Shown here: positions 33,419-42,312 of the stretch, piece by piece
Layout of the letters: each line of letters begins with the position of its first letter
How positions within the stretch are numbered: the stretch's first letter is position 1
Assembly: GCF_029837695.1 (NCBI RefSeq)
Contig: NZ_JAOEEA010000005.1
Span: forward strand, 1-64,000
Length of the DNA stretch: 64,000 bases
Source: Pseudomonas sp. GD04019
GTDB taxonomy: Bacteria; Pseudomonadota; Gammaproteobacteria; Pseudomonadales; Pseudomonadaceae
Direction: 5' to 3'
Made by a program: the position numbers and the translations under genes
The notes under the pieces: model-generated
Seen by the model: the letters and a program-made list of their open reading frames with translations, nothing else
Told to the model about the DNA's origin: nothing
Database searches by the model: none

Positions 33419-34861
33419 ATGACTGAAGTAGAAGCCAAAAAGCCGCAAGAAAGCCTGCAGGACCGCCTTGCCCAGGTGGTCGAGCTGTTGCATCGCCACA
33501 AGCTGGTTGAAAGCCTGACTCATCGTCAGGAGGGCCAGCATCAGGACCTGGTGGAAAACCTGGTCCATCGGCAGAACCTCGCCGAACTGCAGCGTAAGCT
33601 CGATGAGCTGCACTCCGCCGACGTTGCCCATATCCTCGAAGCCCTCCCGCTTGGCGACCGCCTGACTGTCTGGCAACTGGTCAAGGCCGAGCGCGACGGC
33701 GATATCCTCCTCGAAGTGTCCGATGCGGTCCGCGAATCCTTGATCGCGGACATGGATGACCATGAAATTCTCGCCGCCGCCAAGGACATGGATGCGGATG
33801 AGCTCGCTGACCTCGCTCCCGAGTTGCCGCGCGATGTAGTGCTCGAGTTGATGGAGTCTCTGGACGCCCAGCAGCGAGAGCGGGTGCGTTCGGCGCTGTC
33901 CTACGAGGACGACCAGGTCGGTGCGCTGATGGACTTCGAGATGGTCACCATTCGCGAAGACGTCAGCCTGGAAGTGGTGCTGCGCTATTTGCGGCGACTG
34001 AAGGAGCTGCCGGGGCACACCGATAAGCTGTTCGTGGTCGATTACGACGGTGTGCTCAAAGGTGTGCTGCCGATCAAGCGTCTGCTGGTCAACGATCCGG
34101 ACAAGCAGGTCGGCGAGGTCATGGCCAGCGATCCGGTGAGCTTCCAGCCGAACGAGGATGCGCACGACGCGGCCCAGGCGTTCGAGCGCTACGACCTGAT
34201 TTCCGCGCCAGTGGTGGACAAGGAAGGGCGTCTGATCGGACGTCTGACCATCGACGAGATGGTCGACCTGATCCGTGAGGAGAGCGAGAGCGAAGTGCTC
34301 AACATGGCCGGTCTGCGCGAGGAGGAAGATATCTTCGCCTCGGTGTGGAAGTCGCTCGGCAACCGCTGGGCCTGGCTGGCCATCAACCTGATCACCGCCT
34401 TCCTCGCATCGCGCGTGATCGGTCTGTTCGAGGGGTCTATCGAGAAGCTGGTGGCTCTGGCGGCCCTGATGCCGATAGTGGCTGGCATTGGTGGTAACTC
34501 GGGTAACCAGACCATCACCATGATCGTGCGCGCCATGGCGCTGGATCAGGTGGGTACCGGCAATACCTCGCGCCTGGTACGTAAGGAATTGGGGGTGGCG
34601 TTGATCAATGGTCTGGTATGGGGCGGGGTGATCGGTGTGGTTGCCTTCTGGCTCTATGACAGCTGGTCACTTGGGTTGGTGATGACCGGTGCCATGACGC
34701 TGAATTTGCTGCTGGCTGCATTGATGGGGGTGCTGATTCCTATGACACTGGTGCGCCTGGGGCGCGATCCGGCCATGGGTGCCAGCGTCATGATCACTGC
34801 CATGACCGACAGTGGTGGATTCTTCATCTTCCTGGGATTGGCTACGTTGTTCCTGCTCTAA
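33419..34861 (+). CDS. mgtE: Magnesium transporter MgtE
   Basis: A 480-residue MgtE channel. In order: an N-domain (about 1-160, rich in DELADLAPELPRDV-type helices), two CBS domains (about 165-285, LFVVDYDGVLKGVLPIKRLL and APVVDKEGRLIGRLTIDEM) that close the pore when Mg2+ is plentiful, a plug helix, and five membrane helices with the ion-pathway signature PIVAGIGGNSGNQT. The ATG at 33419 is preceded by GGAGCGTGCC. A terminator follows. The leader holds a possible small ORF. Confidence 0.96.
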   Translation: MTEVEAKKPQESLQDRLAQVVELLHRHKLVESLTHRQEGQHQDLVENLVHRQNLAELQRKLDELHSADVAHILEALPLGDRLTVWQLVKAERDGDILLEVSDAVRESLIADMDDHEILAAAKDMDADELADLAPELPRDVVLELMESLDAQQRERVRSALSYEDDQVGALMDFEMVTIREDVSLEVVLRYLRRLKELPGHTDKLFVVDYDGVLKGVLPIKRLLVNDPDKQVGEVMASDPVSFQPNEDAHDAAQAFERYDLISAPVVDKEGRLIGRLTIDEMVDLIREESESEVLNMAGLREEEDIFASVWKSLGNRWAWLAINLITAFLASRVIGLFEGSIEKLVALAALMPIVAGIGGNSGNQTITMIVRAMALDQVGTGNTSRLVRKELGVALINGLVWGGVIGVVAFWLYDSWSLGLVMTGAMTLNLLLAALMGVLIPMTLVRLGRDPAMGASVMITAMTDSGGFFIFLGLATLFLL

Positions 34862-34872
34862 TCTACGGGAAC

Positions 34873-34900
34873 AAAAAAGCCGGCATTAGCCGGTTTTTTT
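34873..34900. terminator. Terminator shared by mgtE and amrZ
   Basis: AAAAAA-GCCGG-CATTA-GCCGG-TTTTTTT lies 11 bases after mgtE and 20 bases from the amrZ stop. It can act in both directions. Confidence 0.85.
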
Positions 34901-34920
34901 GTTGAATGCCACAGAGAGAT

Positions 34921-35238
34921 TTAGGCCTCTTCGCTGGCCAGTTCCACATCGTGAGCGATTAGAGCGACCAGGGCGTTTTGCTGGCGTCGAGACAGCTGAC
35001 GGAAGCGTTGAAGGAGTTCGCGTTCGTGCAGGGATAGTTCCGGGCTATCCAGGCGCAGATTCAGCTCATCGCCCAGAGAGCTTTCCTGGAACAGGCTTTG
35101 CTCCAGGCGCGCAATGATTTCCGAGTTCATGCTGCGGTGATGGTTACGCGCCACGTCGGCGATGCGCTCACGCATTCCGTCGGGCAGGCGGACTACAAAC
35201 TTGTCAGCCGTACGGCTGGAATAGATGGCCTGTTTCAT
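34921..35238 (-). CDS. amrZ: Ribbon-helix-helix regulator AmrZ
   Basis: A 105-residue Arc-type DNA-binding protein. The core [20 protein letters not shown] and [18 protein letters not shown] match AmrZ, which in Pseudomonas controls alginate, Psl, motility and cyclic-di-GMP genes. The C-terminal oligomerisation region reads [20 protein letters not shown]. No good ribosome site precedes the ATG at 35238. The three codons before it read ATA-CGC-CCT, so other AmrZ proteins that begin Met-Arg-Pro would align with a start codon changed to ATA here. Confidence 0.88.
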   Translation of the reverse strand: MKQAIYSSRTADKFVVRLPDGMRERIADVARNHHRSMNSEIIARLEQSLFQESSLGDELNLRLDSPELSLHERELLQRFRQLSRRQQNALVALIAHDVELASEEA

Positions 35239-35629
35239 AGGGCGTATACATTAAACCGGTTAGTTCAGGAAAGCGATGCTGGCAATCAGCTACACATTGT
35301 CGCTGCTTTGACCATGTTAGGCGCTAGCCGTTCAGCCGGTAACAGCATCGGTTCGGGTTTTGATCGGTCGACTATTTGACGCCAATTACGCGACGTGATT
35401 GTGGTCCGAATACAGGCGCATTGCCAGCACCAATTGTCCGAAATGCGTACAGCTAAGCAAAACTGGTGCACTGGTCAGTATATGAATCACCTTGTAATGC
35501 CCGGAATAGAAGGGGTTAGCCTATTCGCCTGCCGGTTTTGAGGCGGCTTTGATCACGGCAATATTTCCGGCCACCGCTGGTGACAGTGAATCGTCATCCT
35601 ATAGCTAGGCTTCTTCGAGGGGGAGTGGC
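35239..35629. other. Intergenic region with no gene seen (amrZ upstream region)
   Basis: About 390 bases, lower in GC than the coding DNA, between amrZ and the tRNA-Arg promoter. I see no convincing reading frame, RNA gene or long repeat. It should hold the amrZ promoter, which is autoregulated in P. aeruginosa. Confidence 0.5.
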
Positions 35630-35658
35630 ATGACAAACCGGCCTCTGCCCGTTAACAT
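35630..35658 (+). promoter_or_regulatory. Promoter of tRNA-Arg(CCU)
   Basis: ATGACA, 17 bases, TAACAT, then the GC-rich discriminator GCCGCCCCG. It lies 25 bases upstream of the tRNA. Confidence 0.6.
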
Positions 35659-35683
35659 GCCGCCCCGTCGCAGAGCGATCGCT

Positions 35684-35760
35684 GTCCCAGTAGCTCAATT
35701 GGATAGAGCATCCCCCTCCTAAGGGGAAGGTTGGAGGTTCGACCCCTCTCTGGGACGCCA
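35684..35760 (+). tRNA. tRNA-Arg(CCU)
   Basis: 77 bases with encoded CCA. Acceptor stem GTCCCAG / CTGGGAC, anticodon CCT (35718-35720) and T-arm GGAGGTTCGACCCCTC. It reads AGG codons. It converges with tRNA-Pro. Confidence 0.96.
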
Positions 35761-35766
35761 TGCATG

Positions 35767-35803
35767 CAAAAGCCCGCACGCCAAAAGGCATGCGGGCTTT
35801 TTT
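35767..35803 (+). terminator. Terminator of tRNA-Arg(CCU)
   Basis: AAAAGCCCGCA(C)GCC / GGC(A)TGCGGGCTTTT followed by TT, six bases after the tRNA. Confidence 0.85.
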
Positions 35804-35816
35804 CATGGGCAGAAAT

Positions 35817-35845
35817 GAAAAAACCGGCCGCTGAGGCCGGTTTTC
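35817..35845 (-). terminator. Terminator of tRNA-Pro
   Basis: On the minus strand, AAAACCGGCC / GGCCGGTTTTTT with a TCAGC loop, about 30 bases after the tRNA. Confidence 0.85.
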
Positions 35846-35874
35846 TAATCGACTTTAAGTGTCGATTCGGGATT

Positions 35875-35951
35875 TGGTCGGAGCGACTGGATTCGAACCA
35901 GCGACCTTCTCGTCCCGAACGAGACGCGCTACCAAGCTGCGCTACGCTCCG
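35875..35951 (-). tRNA. tRNA-Pro(CGG)
   Basis: 77 bases on the minus strand with encoded CCA. Acceptor CGGAGCG / CGCTCCG, anticodon loop TTCGGGA (anticodon CGG) and T-arm CTGGTTCGAATCCAG. Upstream, TTGTGC-16-TAAAAA is a likely promoter. Confidence 0.96.
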
Positions 35952-36043
35952 AAGATGGCGCGCATTTTTACCGAAAAAGTTTTGCGGCACAAGGGGTTAG
36001 CTGGAAGATTTTTGCGGCCACGGTTCCGCCTGGTAAGGCGCAC

Positions 36044-36262
36044 TCAGAGCTCTTTGACGGTAATGACCTGGTCCTTGTTCACGCGTGTCAGTTTGCCGTC
36101 GAGCTGTTCGAATTCGTAAAAGCCGGATTCCTCGTCGAACTCTGGCACGTCCATGGTCTGGATCCGGGTGCCGTCGTTGAGGGTTATGACGCTGGGCGTC
36201 GAGCAGCCGGCCAGTGCCAGCAAGCCGGTGGCGAGCAGGGCCGCCAGGGTCCGTTGGATCAT
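36044..36262 (-). CDS. YgdI/YgdR-family lipoprotein
   Basis: A 72-residue lipoprotein. The signal MIQRTLAALLATGLLALAGC ends in a lipobox with Cys20, followed by the small SH3-like YgdI/YgdR domain (VITLNDGTRIQTMDVPEFDE and NKDQVITVKEL). GGAG precedes the ATG at 36262. These are small envelope lipoproteins of unknown role. It is next to mobA on the same strand with a 58-base gap. Confidence 0.9.
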   Translation of the reverse strand: MIQRTLAALLATGLLALAGCSTPSVITLNDGTRIQTMDVPEFDEESGFYEFEQLDGKLTRVNKDQVITVKEL

Positions 36263-36320
36263 GGGTATCTCCAAGAGTCTTGGGGTACGTAAGATGGGGA
36301 TTTGCCGCTGCGGTTCCCGA

Positions 36321-36902
36321 TCAGCCGCGCAGCAGTTCCGGCGTATTGAAATTGGCGAGGCGTGCGTCATTCGGCTCGCAGGAGAGCTCCCGCGGGTCGA
36401 GCTGAAGCATGGCGCGCAACGGGCTACGCTCGCCGCTCTGCCAGATTTGCTGCAGCGGCGGCAGCAAGCTGCGTGGCAGCAGGCAGAACAGCGGCTGCCA
36501 CTGTTCCCCCTGGCGGACCATCACCGGTTTACCGAGGTGCTCCCGAGCCAGGCGACGCAATTCCACCAGAAGGCTTTTGTCCGCCAGCGGCGCATCGCAG
36601 GGCATTACCAGCAGCTGTTCGTGGCGCGCTACGGCGAGGCCGCTCAGCAGGCCGGCCAGGGGGCCTGGAAAGTCCGGCTCTGCGTCGCTCACCAGCTGAT
36701 CGGCGAACAGCGCATAGCGCTCGGCGTTGCGGTTGCAGGAGACGATCAGGTCATCGGTCAGCGGCCTTACCAACTCGTGCAGATGTGCGATCAGTGGTTG
36801 GCCGCGCCATTCCAGCAGACCCTTGTCCTGGCCGCCCATGCGCTGCCCACGGCCGCCGGCCAGCAGCAGGATGGAGCATGGTGGGAGCGGAGGTGTCGTC
36901 AT
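36321..36902 (-). CDS. mobA: Molybdenum cofactor guanylyltransferase
   Basis: A 193-residue enzyme that adds GMP to molybdopterin-Mo to make the bis-MGD cofactor. The nucleotide-binding start is [20 protein letters not shown] and the metal site is MPCDAPLA. The ATG at 36902 follows no strong ribosome site but gives the family N-terminus. It diverges from moaB-moeA, so three cofactor genes share this locus. Confidence 0.95.
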   Translation of the reverse strand: MTTPPLPPCSILLLAGGRGQRMGGQDKGLLEWRGQPLIAHLHELVRPLTDDLIVSCNRNAERYALFADQLVSDAEPDFPGPLAGLLSGLAVARHEQLLVMPCDAPLADKSLLVELRRLAREHLGKPVMVRQGEQWQPLFCLLPRSLLPPLQQIWQSGERSPLRAMLQLDPRELSCEPNDARLANFNTPELLRG

Positions 36903-36968
36903 GGCAGGGCTCTGGGTCGGGGCCTGTGATATAACACCGGCCAGTTTACGCCACAACCGGATCACGCC

Positions 36969-37508
36969 ATGAGCCACAAGGCCGAGGCGGCTTTCGTGCC
37001 GCTGAACATCGCCGTTCTCACCGTCAGCGACACCCGTTCGCTGGAAACCGACACCTCCGGCCAGCTGTTCGTCGATCGTCTCACCGCGGCCGGCCATAGC
37101 CTGGCCGCGCGCGTGCTGCTCCAGGACGATCTGTATCGCATCCGTGCCCAGGTGGCGCAGTGGATCGCCGAGGACGAGGTGCAGGTGGTGCTGATCACTG
37201 GCGGCACTGGCTTTACCGGTCGCGACAGCACCCCTGAGGCGGTCACCTGCCTGCTGGACAAGCAGGTCGATGGCTTCGGCGAGTACTTCCGGCAGATATC
37301 CGTGGCCGATATCGGCACTTCCACCATGCAGTCCCGCGCCCTGGCGGGTCTGGCCAACGGCACCCTGGTGTGCTGCCTGCCGGGCTCGACCAATGCTTGC
37401 CGCACCGCCTGGGACGGCATCCTAGGCGAGCAGTTGGACAACCGCCATCGCCCCTGCAATTTCGTTCCGCACCTGAAGCAGTCTGCCGCCTGTGGGAGTC
37501 GCGGATGA
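36969..37508 (+). CDS. moaB: Molybdenum cofactor biosynthesis protein B
   Basis: A 179-residue MoaB/MogA-family protein acting at the molybdopterin adenylylation stage. Motifs are [26 protein letters not shown] and [13 protein letters not shown]. The stop overlaps the moeA ATG (ATGA). PAO1 has, from memory, the same mobA/moaB/moeA arrangement. Confidence 0.94.
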   Translation: MSHKAEAAFVPLNIAVLTVSDTRSLETDTSGQLFVDRLTAAGHSLAARVLLQDDLYRIRAQVAQWIAEDEVQVVLITGGTGFTGRDSTPEAVTCLLDKQVDGFGEYFRQISVADIGTSTMQSRALAGLANGTLVCCLPGSTNACRTAWDGILGEQLDNRHRPCNFVPHLKQSAACGSRG

Positions 37509-38701
37509 GCCTGCTGCCGGTCGAAGAAGCGCTACGGCGCCTGCTGACCCTGGCCGAGGCCACGCCAATCCATGGTCGAGAAATAGTCGCGCTGGCCGCG
37601 GCCGACGGCCGCGTGCTGGCCACCGATCTGGTGGCTGGCCTCGACCTGCCGCCCTGGCCCAACAGTGCCATGGACGGCTATGCCCTGCGCCTGGCGGATT
37701 GGCAGGGCGAGCCGCTACCGATCAGTCAGCGCATCCTCGCCGGTCAGGCGCCCGAGTCCCTGCTGCCCGGCACCTGTGCGCGGATCTTCACCGGAGCGCC
37801 GATACCTGCTGGTGCCGATACGGTGGAAATGCAGGAGAACGTCGAGCTGCTTGCCGATGGCCGAGTGCGGTTCCGCGAGCCGCTCAAGGCGGGACAGAAC
37901 GTCCGCCCACAAGGCCAGGAGACCCTCGTCGGCGAAGTGGTGCTGCCCGCCGGGACCCGTCTGGGCCCGATCGAGCTGGGGCTGGCCGCGTCGCTCGGCA
38001 ATGCTGTTCTGGCGGTGCGGCGCAAACCGCGAGTCGCGGTGGTTTCCACTGGTGACGAGCTGGTCGAACCCGGTCGGCCGCTCGGTCCGGGGCAGATCTA
38101 CAACAGTAACCGCAGCCTGCTCTGCACCTGGCTGCAACGCCTGGGCTGCGAGGTGCGTGATGCCGGCATTCTGCCGGACGATGCGCAGCGCACCCGCGAC
38201 GCCCTGGCGGCGCTGGGTGATGCCGATCTGATTCTGTCCACCGGCGGCGTGTCGGTGGGCGAGGCCGATTACCTGGGCCAGGTCCTGCACGAGGAGGGTG
38301 AGCTGGCCCTGTGGAAGCTGGCGATCAAGCCGGGCAAGCCGCTGACCTGCGGACACTTCCGTGGCGTGCCGGTGTTGGGCTTGCCAGGCAATCCGGCCTC
38401 GACCCTGGTGACCTTCGCGCTCCTGGCGAGGCCTTATCTGCTGCGCCGCCTCGGCGTGCAACAGGTCGAGCCGCTGGCATTCGCCGTACCGGCGGGCTTC
38501 GCCTGGAGCAAGGCGGGCAAGCGTCGCGAATACCTGCGCGCACGCATCAAGGCTGGCCGTGCCGTGCTCTACCCGAACCAGAGCTCCGGCGTGCTGCGCA
38601 GCGCCGCCTGGGCCGATGGCCTGGTGGAGGTGCTGGAGGAGAGGACTTACGCCGAAGGCGACTCGCTGCGCTTCATCCCGCTGAGCGAGTTGCTGGCTTG
38701 A
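37505..38701 (+). CDS. moeA: Molybdopterin molybdenumtransferase
   Basis: A 398-residue MoeA inserting molybdenum into molybdopterin-AMP. Family segments are PPWPNSAMDGYALR, IFTGAPIPAGADTVEMQE, VVSTGDELVEPG, STGGVSVGEADYL and GLPGNPASTLVTF. Translation is probably coupled to moaB. It converges with pslK, with only 4 bases between the two stops. Confidence 0.96.
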   Translation: MSLLPVEEALRRLLTLAEATPIHGREIVALAAADGRVLATDLVAGLDLPPWPNSAMDGYALRLADWQGEPLPISQRILAGQAPESLLPGTCARIFTGAPIPAGADTVEMQENVELLADGRVRFREPLKAGQNVRPQGQETLVGEVVLPAGTRLGPIELGLAASLGNAVLAVRRKPRVAVVSTGDELVEPGRPLGPGQIYNSNRSLLCTWLQRLGCEVRDAGILPDDAQRTRDALAALGDADLILSTGGVSVGEADYLGQVLHEEGELALWKLAIKPGKPLTCGHFRGVPVLGLPGNPASTLVTFALLARPYLLRRLGVQQVEPLAFAVPAGFAWSKAGKRREYLRARIKAGRAVLYPNQSSGVLRSAAWADGLVEVLEERTYAEGDSLRFIPLSELLA

Positions 38702-38705
38702 TCCT

Positions 38706-40109
38706 TTAACGCCAAGGCTTGAGCCATAGGGCCGCTCCAACCATGCAGGCGGCCGCGCCCAGGCTGCTCAGCCCCAACTGCAACCAAGGATTGCTCAATG
38801 GATGTAGCAGCAACGCTGCCACCCCCAGCAATGCCAGGCTGTTCAGCCATTGTGCGGGCCAACTCAGGCTGGCGAGCAAGCCCTGGCGGTGCAATAGCAA
38901 TAGGCTGGTGAGCAGCACGCCGGCCATGGCTGCCACAGGGATACCGGGTAAGCCTAGCGCCCAGGGCAGCGCAGCTAGCAATAGGGCATTGAGCGCACTG
39001 CCGGCCAGTTCGCAACGCAGCGGTAAGCGAGTATCGCCACTGGCGTAGGCATAGCGTGCCAACAGGGCATTCCACGCACCGAACACCAAGGGAATGGCGA
39101 GCCATGCCAACAATGTTGGCAGCGGGCTGTCACTCATCTGGTCTGGCAGCAGCAGGTCAACTAGCGCGGGTCCGGCGCCGACCAGGCCAAAGGCCGCCGG
39201 CAGGCTGAGCAGGGTGGCGGCGGCCAGTCCGCGCCGCAGTAGCGGCAGACGCTCTTCCATGCCGCGACTGCTCAACATGCCGAGCAGCACCTGATTGAGC
39301 GCCATCAACGCGATCAACGGCAGGTTGATCAGCTTGCGAGCGAGGTTCACCCAGGTCACGGCGCCTTCGCCAAGCAGACTGGCCACCAGGCGCTCGAGGA
39401 GGGCCAGGCCTTGGCTTGCCGCGTTGCTGGCCAGCAGTGGACCGATCTGCCGCAAAAGCTCTCGGCCACTGCCGGCTTCACCCTGCCAACTCCATGGGCG
39501 CCAGCCCTGGCGCAGGCTGGGTAATGTCAGCGCCAGAGGCATCAGCAGGCTACCAAGCACGCAGGCCAATGCCAGCTCATCGGCCTGGCAAGCTTCACCG
39601 CGCAGAGCCAGCCAGAACACTGGCGGCAGGTTGAACAACAGCGAGCCTAGCCCGGCAAGCACGAAGCGCTCGCCAGCTTGCAGTGGGATGCTCAGCCAGG
39701 CGTGCAGTATCAGGCCGGGAGTGCACAGCGCCAGCAGGCGCAGGCTGGCTGCGGCCTCACTCTGCGCTGAGGCGTCCAGGCCAGGGCCGATCAGTTGTGT
39801 CCATAGGGGGGCGGCGCCTGCCAGCAGGGCGCTTAGCAGAGCAGCAACGAGCAGAAGCCAGGGGGTCAGGCCGTTCAGCCAATACTGGCGGCGCAGCGCA
39901 TCGCGCTGTTGATAGAGCGGCAAGGCTGCAGCGCTGAGCAGGCCTGCGGCTAGAGTCATGCGCAACGCTTCGGGCAGGAACAAGGCGACCAGGAAGGCAT
40001 CGCTGCGTGCACCGGCCCCCCAGCTGGCCACCAGCAGCCACTCGCGGGCGAAGCCGAGCGCCAGCCCGGCCAGGGTGGCCAGAGTCAACCAGAGGGTGCT
40101 GTTAAACAT
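38706..40109 (-). CDS. pslK: PslK, MurJ/MviN-like polysaccharide flippase
   Basis: A 467-residue membrane protein with about 13-14 helices of the MVF/MurJ type (ARSDAFLVALFLPEALRM near the N-terminus; LINLPLIALMALNQVLL; ARYAYASGDTRLPLR). It should move lipid-linked Psl repeat units across the inner membrane. It is the last gene of the psl operon, 8 bases after the acetyltransferase gene. MurJ itself is essential and encoded elsewhere in Pseudomonas, so operon context favours PslK. Confidence 0.85.
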   Translation of the reverse strand: MFNSTLWLTLATLAGLALGFAREWLLVASWGAGARSDAFLVALFLPEALRMTLAAGLLSAAALPLYQQRDALRRQYWLNGLTPWLLLVAALLSALLAGAAPLWTQLIGPGLDASAQSEAAASLRLLALCTPGLILHAWLSIPLQAGERFVLAGLGSLLFNLPPVFWLALRGEACQADELALACVLGSLLMPLALTLPSLRQGWRPWSWQGEAGSGRELLRQIGPLLASNAASQGLALLERLVASLLGEGAVTWVNLARKLINLPLIALMALNQVLLGMLSSRGMEERLPLLRRGLAAATLLSLPAAFGLVGAGPALVDLLLPDQMSDSPLPTLLAWLAIPLVFGAWNALLARYAYASGDTRLPLRCELAGSALNALLLAALPWALGLPGIPVAAMAGVLLTSLLLLHRQGLLASLSWPAQWLNSLALLGVAALLLHPLSNPWLQLGLSSLGAAACMVGAALWLKPWR

Positions 40110-40117
40110 GGTGCTGT

Positions 40118-40927
40118 TCAGTGCAGCAGGGTGAACAGGCCCTTGCCGCCGACCTTGTAGTTGAGGTCGTGCGGACGTTCTCCCATCGGCTTGGCACCGC
40201 TACCTCCAACAATTTTGTAGGGGGCGATTTCCTTGGCCACCACGGTGTTGGCAGTGACCACCGCGCCGCGGCCGATGTGGGAGCCGTGGCCGACCAGCGC
40301 ACGGCTGGCGATCCAGGCGTAGTCGTCGATGTAGATGGGGGCCGAGACGGACCAGAATTCGGGTGCAGTAAGGTCATGGCTGCCAGCAATGATCAGTACA
40401 TGCGAGGCAATGGCGACGTGATCGCCGATCACCAGACCTGCACGTGCGTCGACCTGGCAGTGCCAGGCGATCACGCTGTCGTCGCCCATCACCAGGTTTT
40501 CCACGCCGAGCACCTCGGTGTTACGCCAGATCGACGAGCCCTTGCCGATCTTGGCGCCACCGGCACGCAGCCACCAGATACGCAAATTATGGCTGGGAAT
40601 CTTGTTGATCAGGATGTTGTAGACCTGCTCCCAGGCGCGCAACCAGCGGTCCTTGAGCGTTGCCCAGTTCTTGCCGTAGAGCGGTACAAAGGCGGCGGGG
40701 ATTTCCTTTTGCAGCAGGGTGTAGAAGCGTCTGGCCAATGGTTGCTCAATGCGCGGCCCGATGTTCACCGAGGCGATGGCATAGCGCTCGCCTTCTTCGA
40801 AGGCGATGTTGTTGGCCAGCATCCACTCCAGGGCCTGGGCCAGCTCCTCGGTGCTGGTACCCAGTTTTTCGGAATACTCGGGGAGCTGGTTGCGCAGGTG
40901 CGAGCGCAGCATGACGCGGTGTTTCAT
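40118..40927 (-). CDS. Hexapeptide-repeat (left-handed beta-helix) acetyltransferase in the psl operon
   Basis: A 269-residue protein with a helical N-terminal part (about 1-130) and a C-terminal LbH acyltransferase domain: AKIGKGSSIWRN, LVMGDDSVIAWHCQVDARAG, LVIGDHVAIASHV, AGSHDL and HIGRGAVVTANTVVAKEIAP. AGSHDL carries the likely catalytic His. The ATG shares a base with the pslJ stop (TGATG). Standard P. aeruginosa psl has no such gene between pslJ and pslK. It probably acetylates the Psl repeat unit or its lipid-linked precursor in the cytoplasm; this is inference. Confidence 0.85.
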   Translation of the reverse strand: MKHRVMLRSHLRNQLPEYSEKLGTSTEELAQALEWMLANNIAFEEGERYAIASVNIGPRIEQPLARRFYTLLQKEIPAAFVPLYGKNWATLKDRWLRAWEQVYNILINKIPSHNLRIWWLRAGGAKIGKGSSIWRNTEVLGVENLVMGDDSVIAWHCQVDARAGLVIGDHVAIASHVLIIAGSHDLTAPEFWSVSAPIYIDDYAWIASRALVGHGSHIGRGAVVTANTVVAKEIAPYKIVGGSGAKPMGERPHDLNYKVGGKGLFTLLH

Positions 40928-42312
40928 CAGACGGGTTCCTTGCTGCCGCGAGTCTGCTGCGGGTACAGCCTGGCCTGTTGCAGGGCCAGGCCGGCGAGCA
41001 GCCAAAACAGGGCGATGATGACAAAGGTGAAACTGTAGTAATGGTCGAAGATTCCGGTCAGCAGAGCCGCCAGCACTCCGCTCAGGCTGCCTAGCCAGAC
41101 CGCGTTGTCCTTGGTTATGCGCGACACCTTGCCATTGGGGCGCACGTCACGCCACCACAGCACGGTAACCATGACGAACAGGGCCATGCCCGGAATGCCG
41201 ATCTTGTAGATGAAGTTCAGCCACAGGTTGGAGATGCCCAGCAGACCGCTGCCCGGTACTGGCGGATCGATCTTGAAGCCGATGCCCAGCGGGTAACGGG
41301 CCATGGCCTCGGGGAACATGGCGTATTCCTCGAAACGGATCTCGGTACTGGCATTGCTGGCCGAGAACATGCTCAGCAGGCGTTCCTGCAGGGGTGGGTA
41401 GAACATCACCAGGGCAGCGCCGAAAGCTGCCCCCAGGCCGATGATCCTGCCGCTGTAGGGCACGCGTTTGTAGCTCAGCCAGAACAGCACCAGCACCAGC
41501 GAGACTATCGCCCCGCGAGAAATGCTGAACAGCAGGCCCGCGCCGCCCAGAATGGCTACCGACAGGCCCAGGGCGCGGCGCCAGCCAGTCCGTGTCCAGC
41601 CATACAGCAGAGCCAGCGGCACCATGAGGGCGAGAATGCCGCCAGTGAGGTTGGGATGTACCCAGGGCGAGGCCATGCGCTGGAAGTTGGCCGAGAAGAT
41701 GTCTCTGATAGCCTCGGGGTGGGCATATTTCAGATCTGTCAGGATCGGGATCATGGTGTTGGCATCGCGATCCTTGAGGAACATGAAGATCGACAGGCAA
41801 AGCATGGCCAGATTGCCCAGCAGCAAGGCCACTATCAGCTGGTCGCGGTCATTCTCCGTACGCAGCAGGAGTGGCACCAGGAGCAACACGGACAGATTCA
41901 TCAGCCAGCGCACCCAGTTGACCGGGCCGTTGCCCTCGGCGCCGATGATGAGCATGCCGACCACGAAGGGTAGTGCGCTGTAGGCCATCAGCATCACCAG
42001 ACTGCGCTCGACCGGGTGCCATTGCAGCAGGCCGCGGGCGCGGCCGAGAAAGCCCTGCCAGAACACGGCGACCCAGGTCAGCGCCAGTACTGCCTCGCTG
42101 ATCGTGGTGCGAATGCCGATCTGCACCGTGGTGTAGGGGATACTGGTTGCCAGGGCGGCGAAGATCAGCAAGCCCCAGACCGGTTTGCGCATCAGGGTCA
42201 GGGTCAGTGCCACCCCGACGAGGAGGATCAGCAGCTTGCTGACTGGCAGGAACCACAGCAGGGCGCCGAACAGGGCGCCAAGCAAGACGGCGATAGGCAG
42301 CCCGATAGTCAC
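40927..42312 (-). CDS. pslJ: PslJ, O-antigen polymerase/ligase-like membrane protein
   Basis: A 461-residue inner-membrane protein with about 11-12 helices and a large periplasmic loop near the C-terminal half (SASNASTEIRFEEYAMFPEA, GIGFKIDPPVPGSG), the Wzy/WaaL layout. It is the expected Psl polymerase. Its start overlaps pslI by ATGA. Confidence 0.88.
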   Translation of the reverse strand: MTIGLPIAVLLGALFGALLWFLPVSKLLILLVGVALTLTLMRKPVWGLLIFAALATSIPYTTVQIGIRTTISEAVLALTWVAVFWQGFLGRARGLLQWHPVERSLVMLMAYSALPFVVGMLIIGAEGNGPVNWVRWLMNLSVLLLVPLLLRTENDRDQLIVALLLGNLAMLCLSIFMFLKDRDANTMIPILTDLKYAHPEAIRDIFSANFQRMASPWVHPNLTGGILALMVPLALLYGWTRTGWRRALGLSVAILGGAGLLFSISRGAIVSLVLVLFWLSYKRVPYSGRIIGLGAAFGAALVMFYPPLQERLLSMFSASNASTEIRFEEYAMFPEAMARYPLGIGFKIDPPVPGSGLLGISNLWLNFIYKIGIPGMALFVMVTVLWWRDVRPNGKVSRITKDNAVWLGSLSGVLAALLTGIFDHYYSFTFVIIALFWLLAGLALQQARLYPQQTRGSKEPV

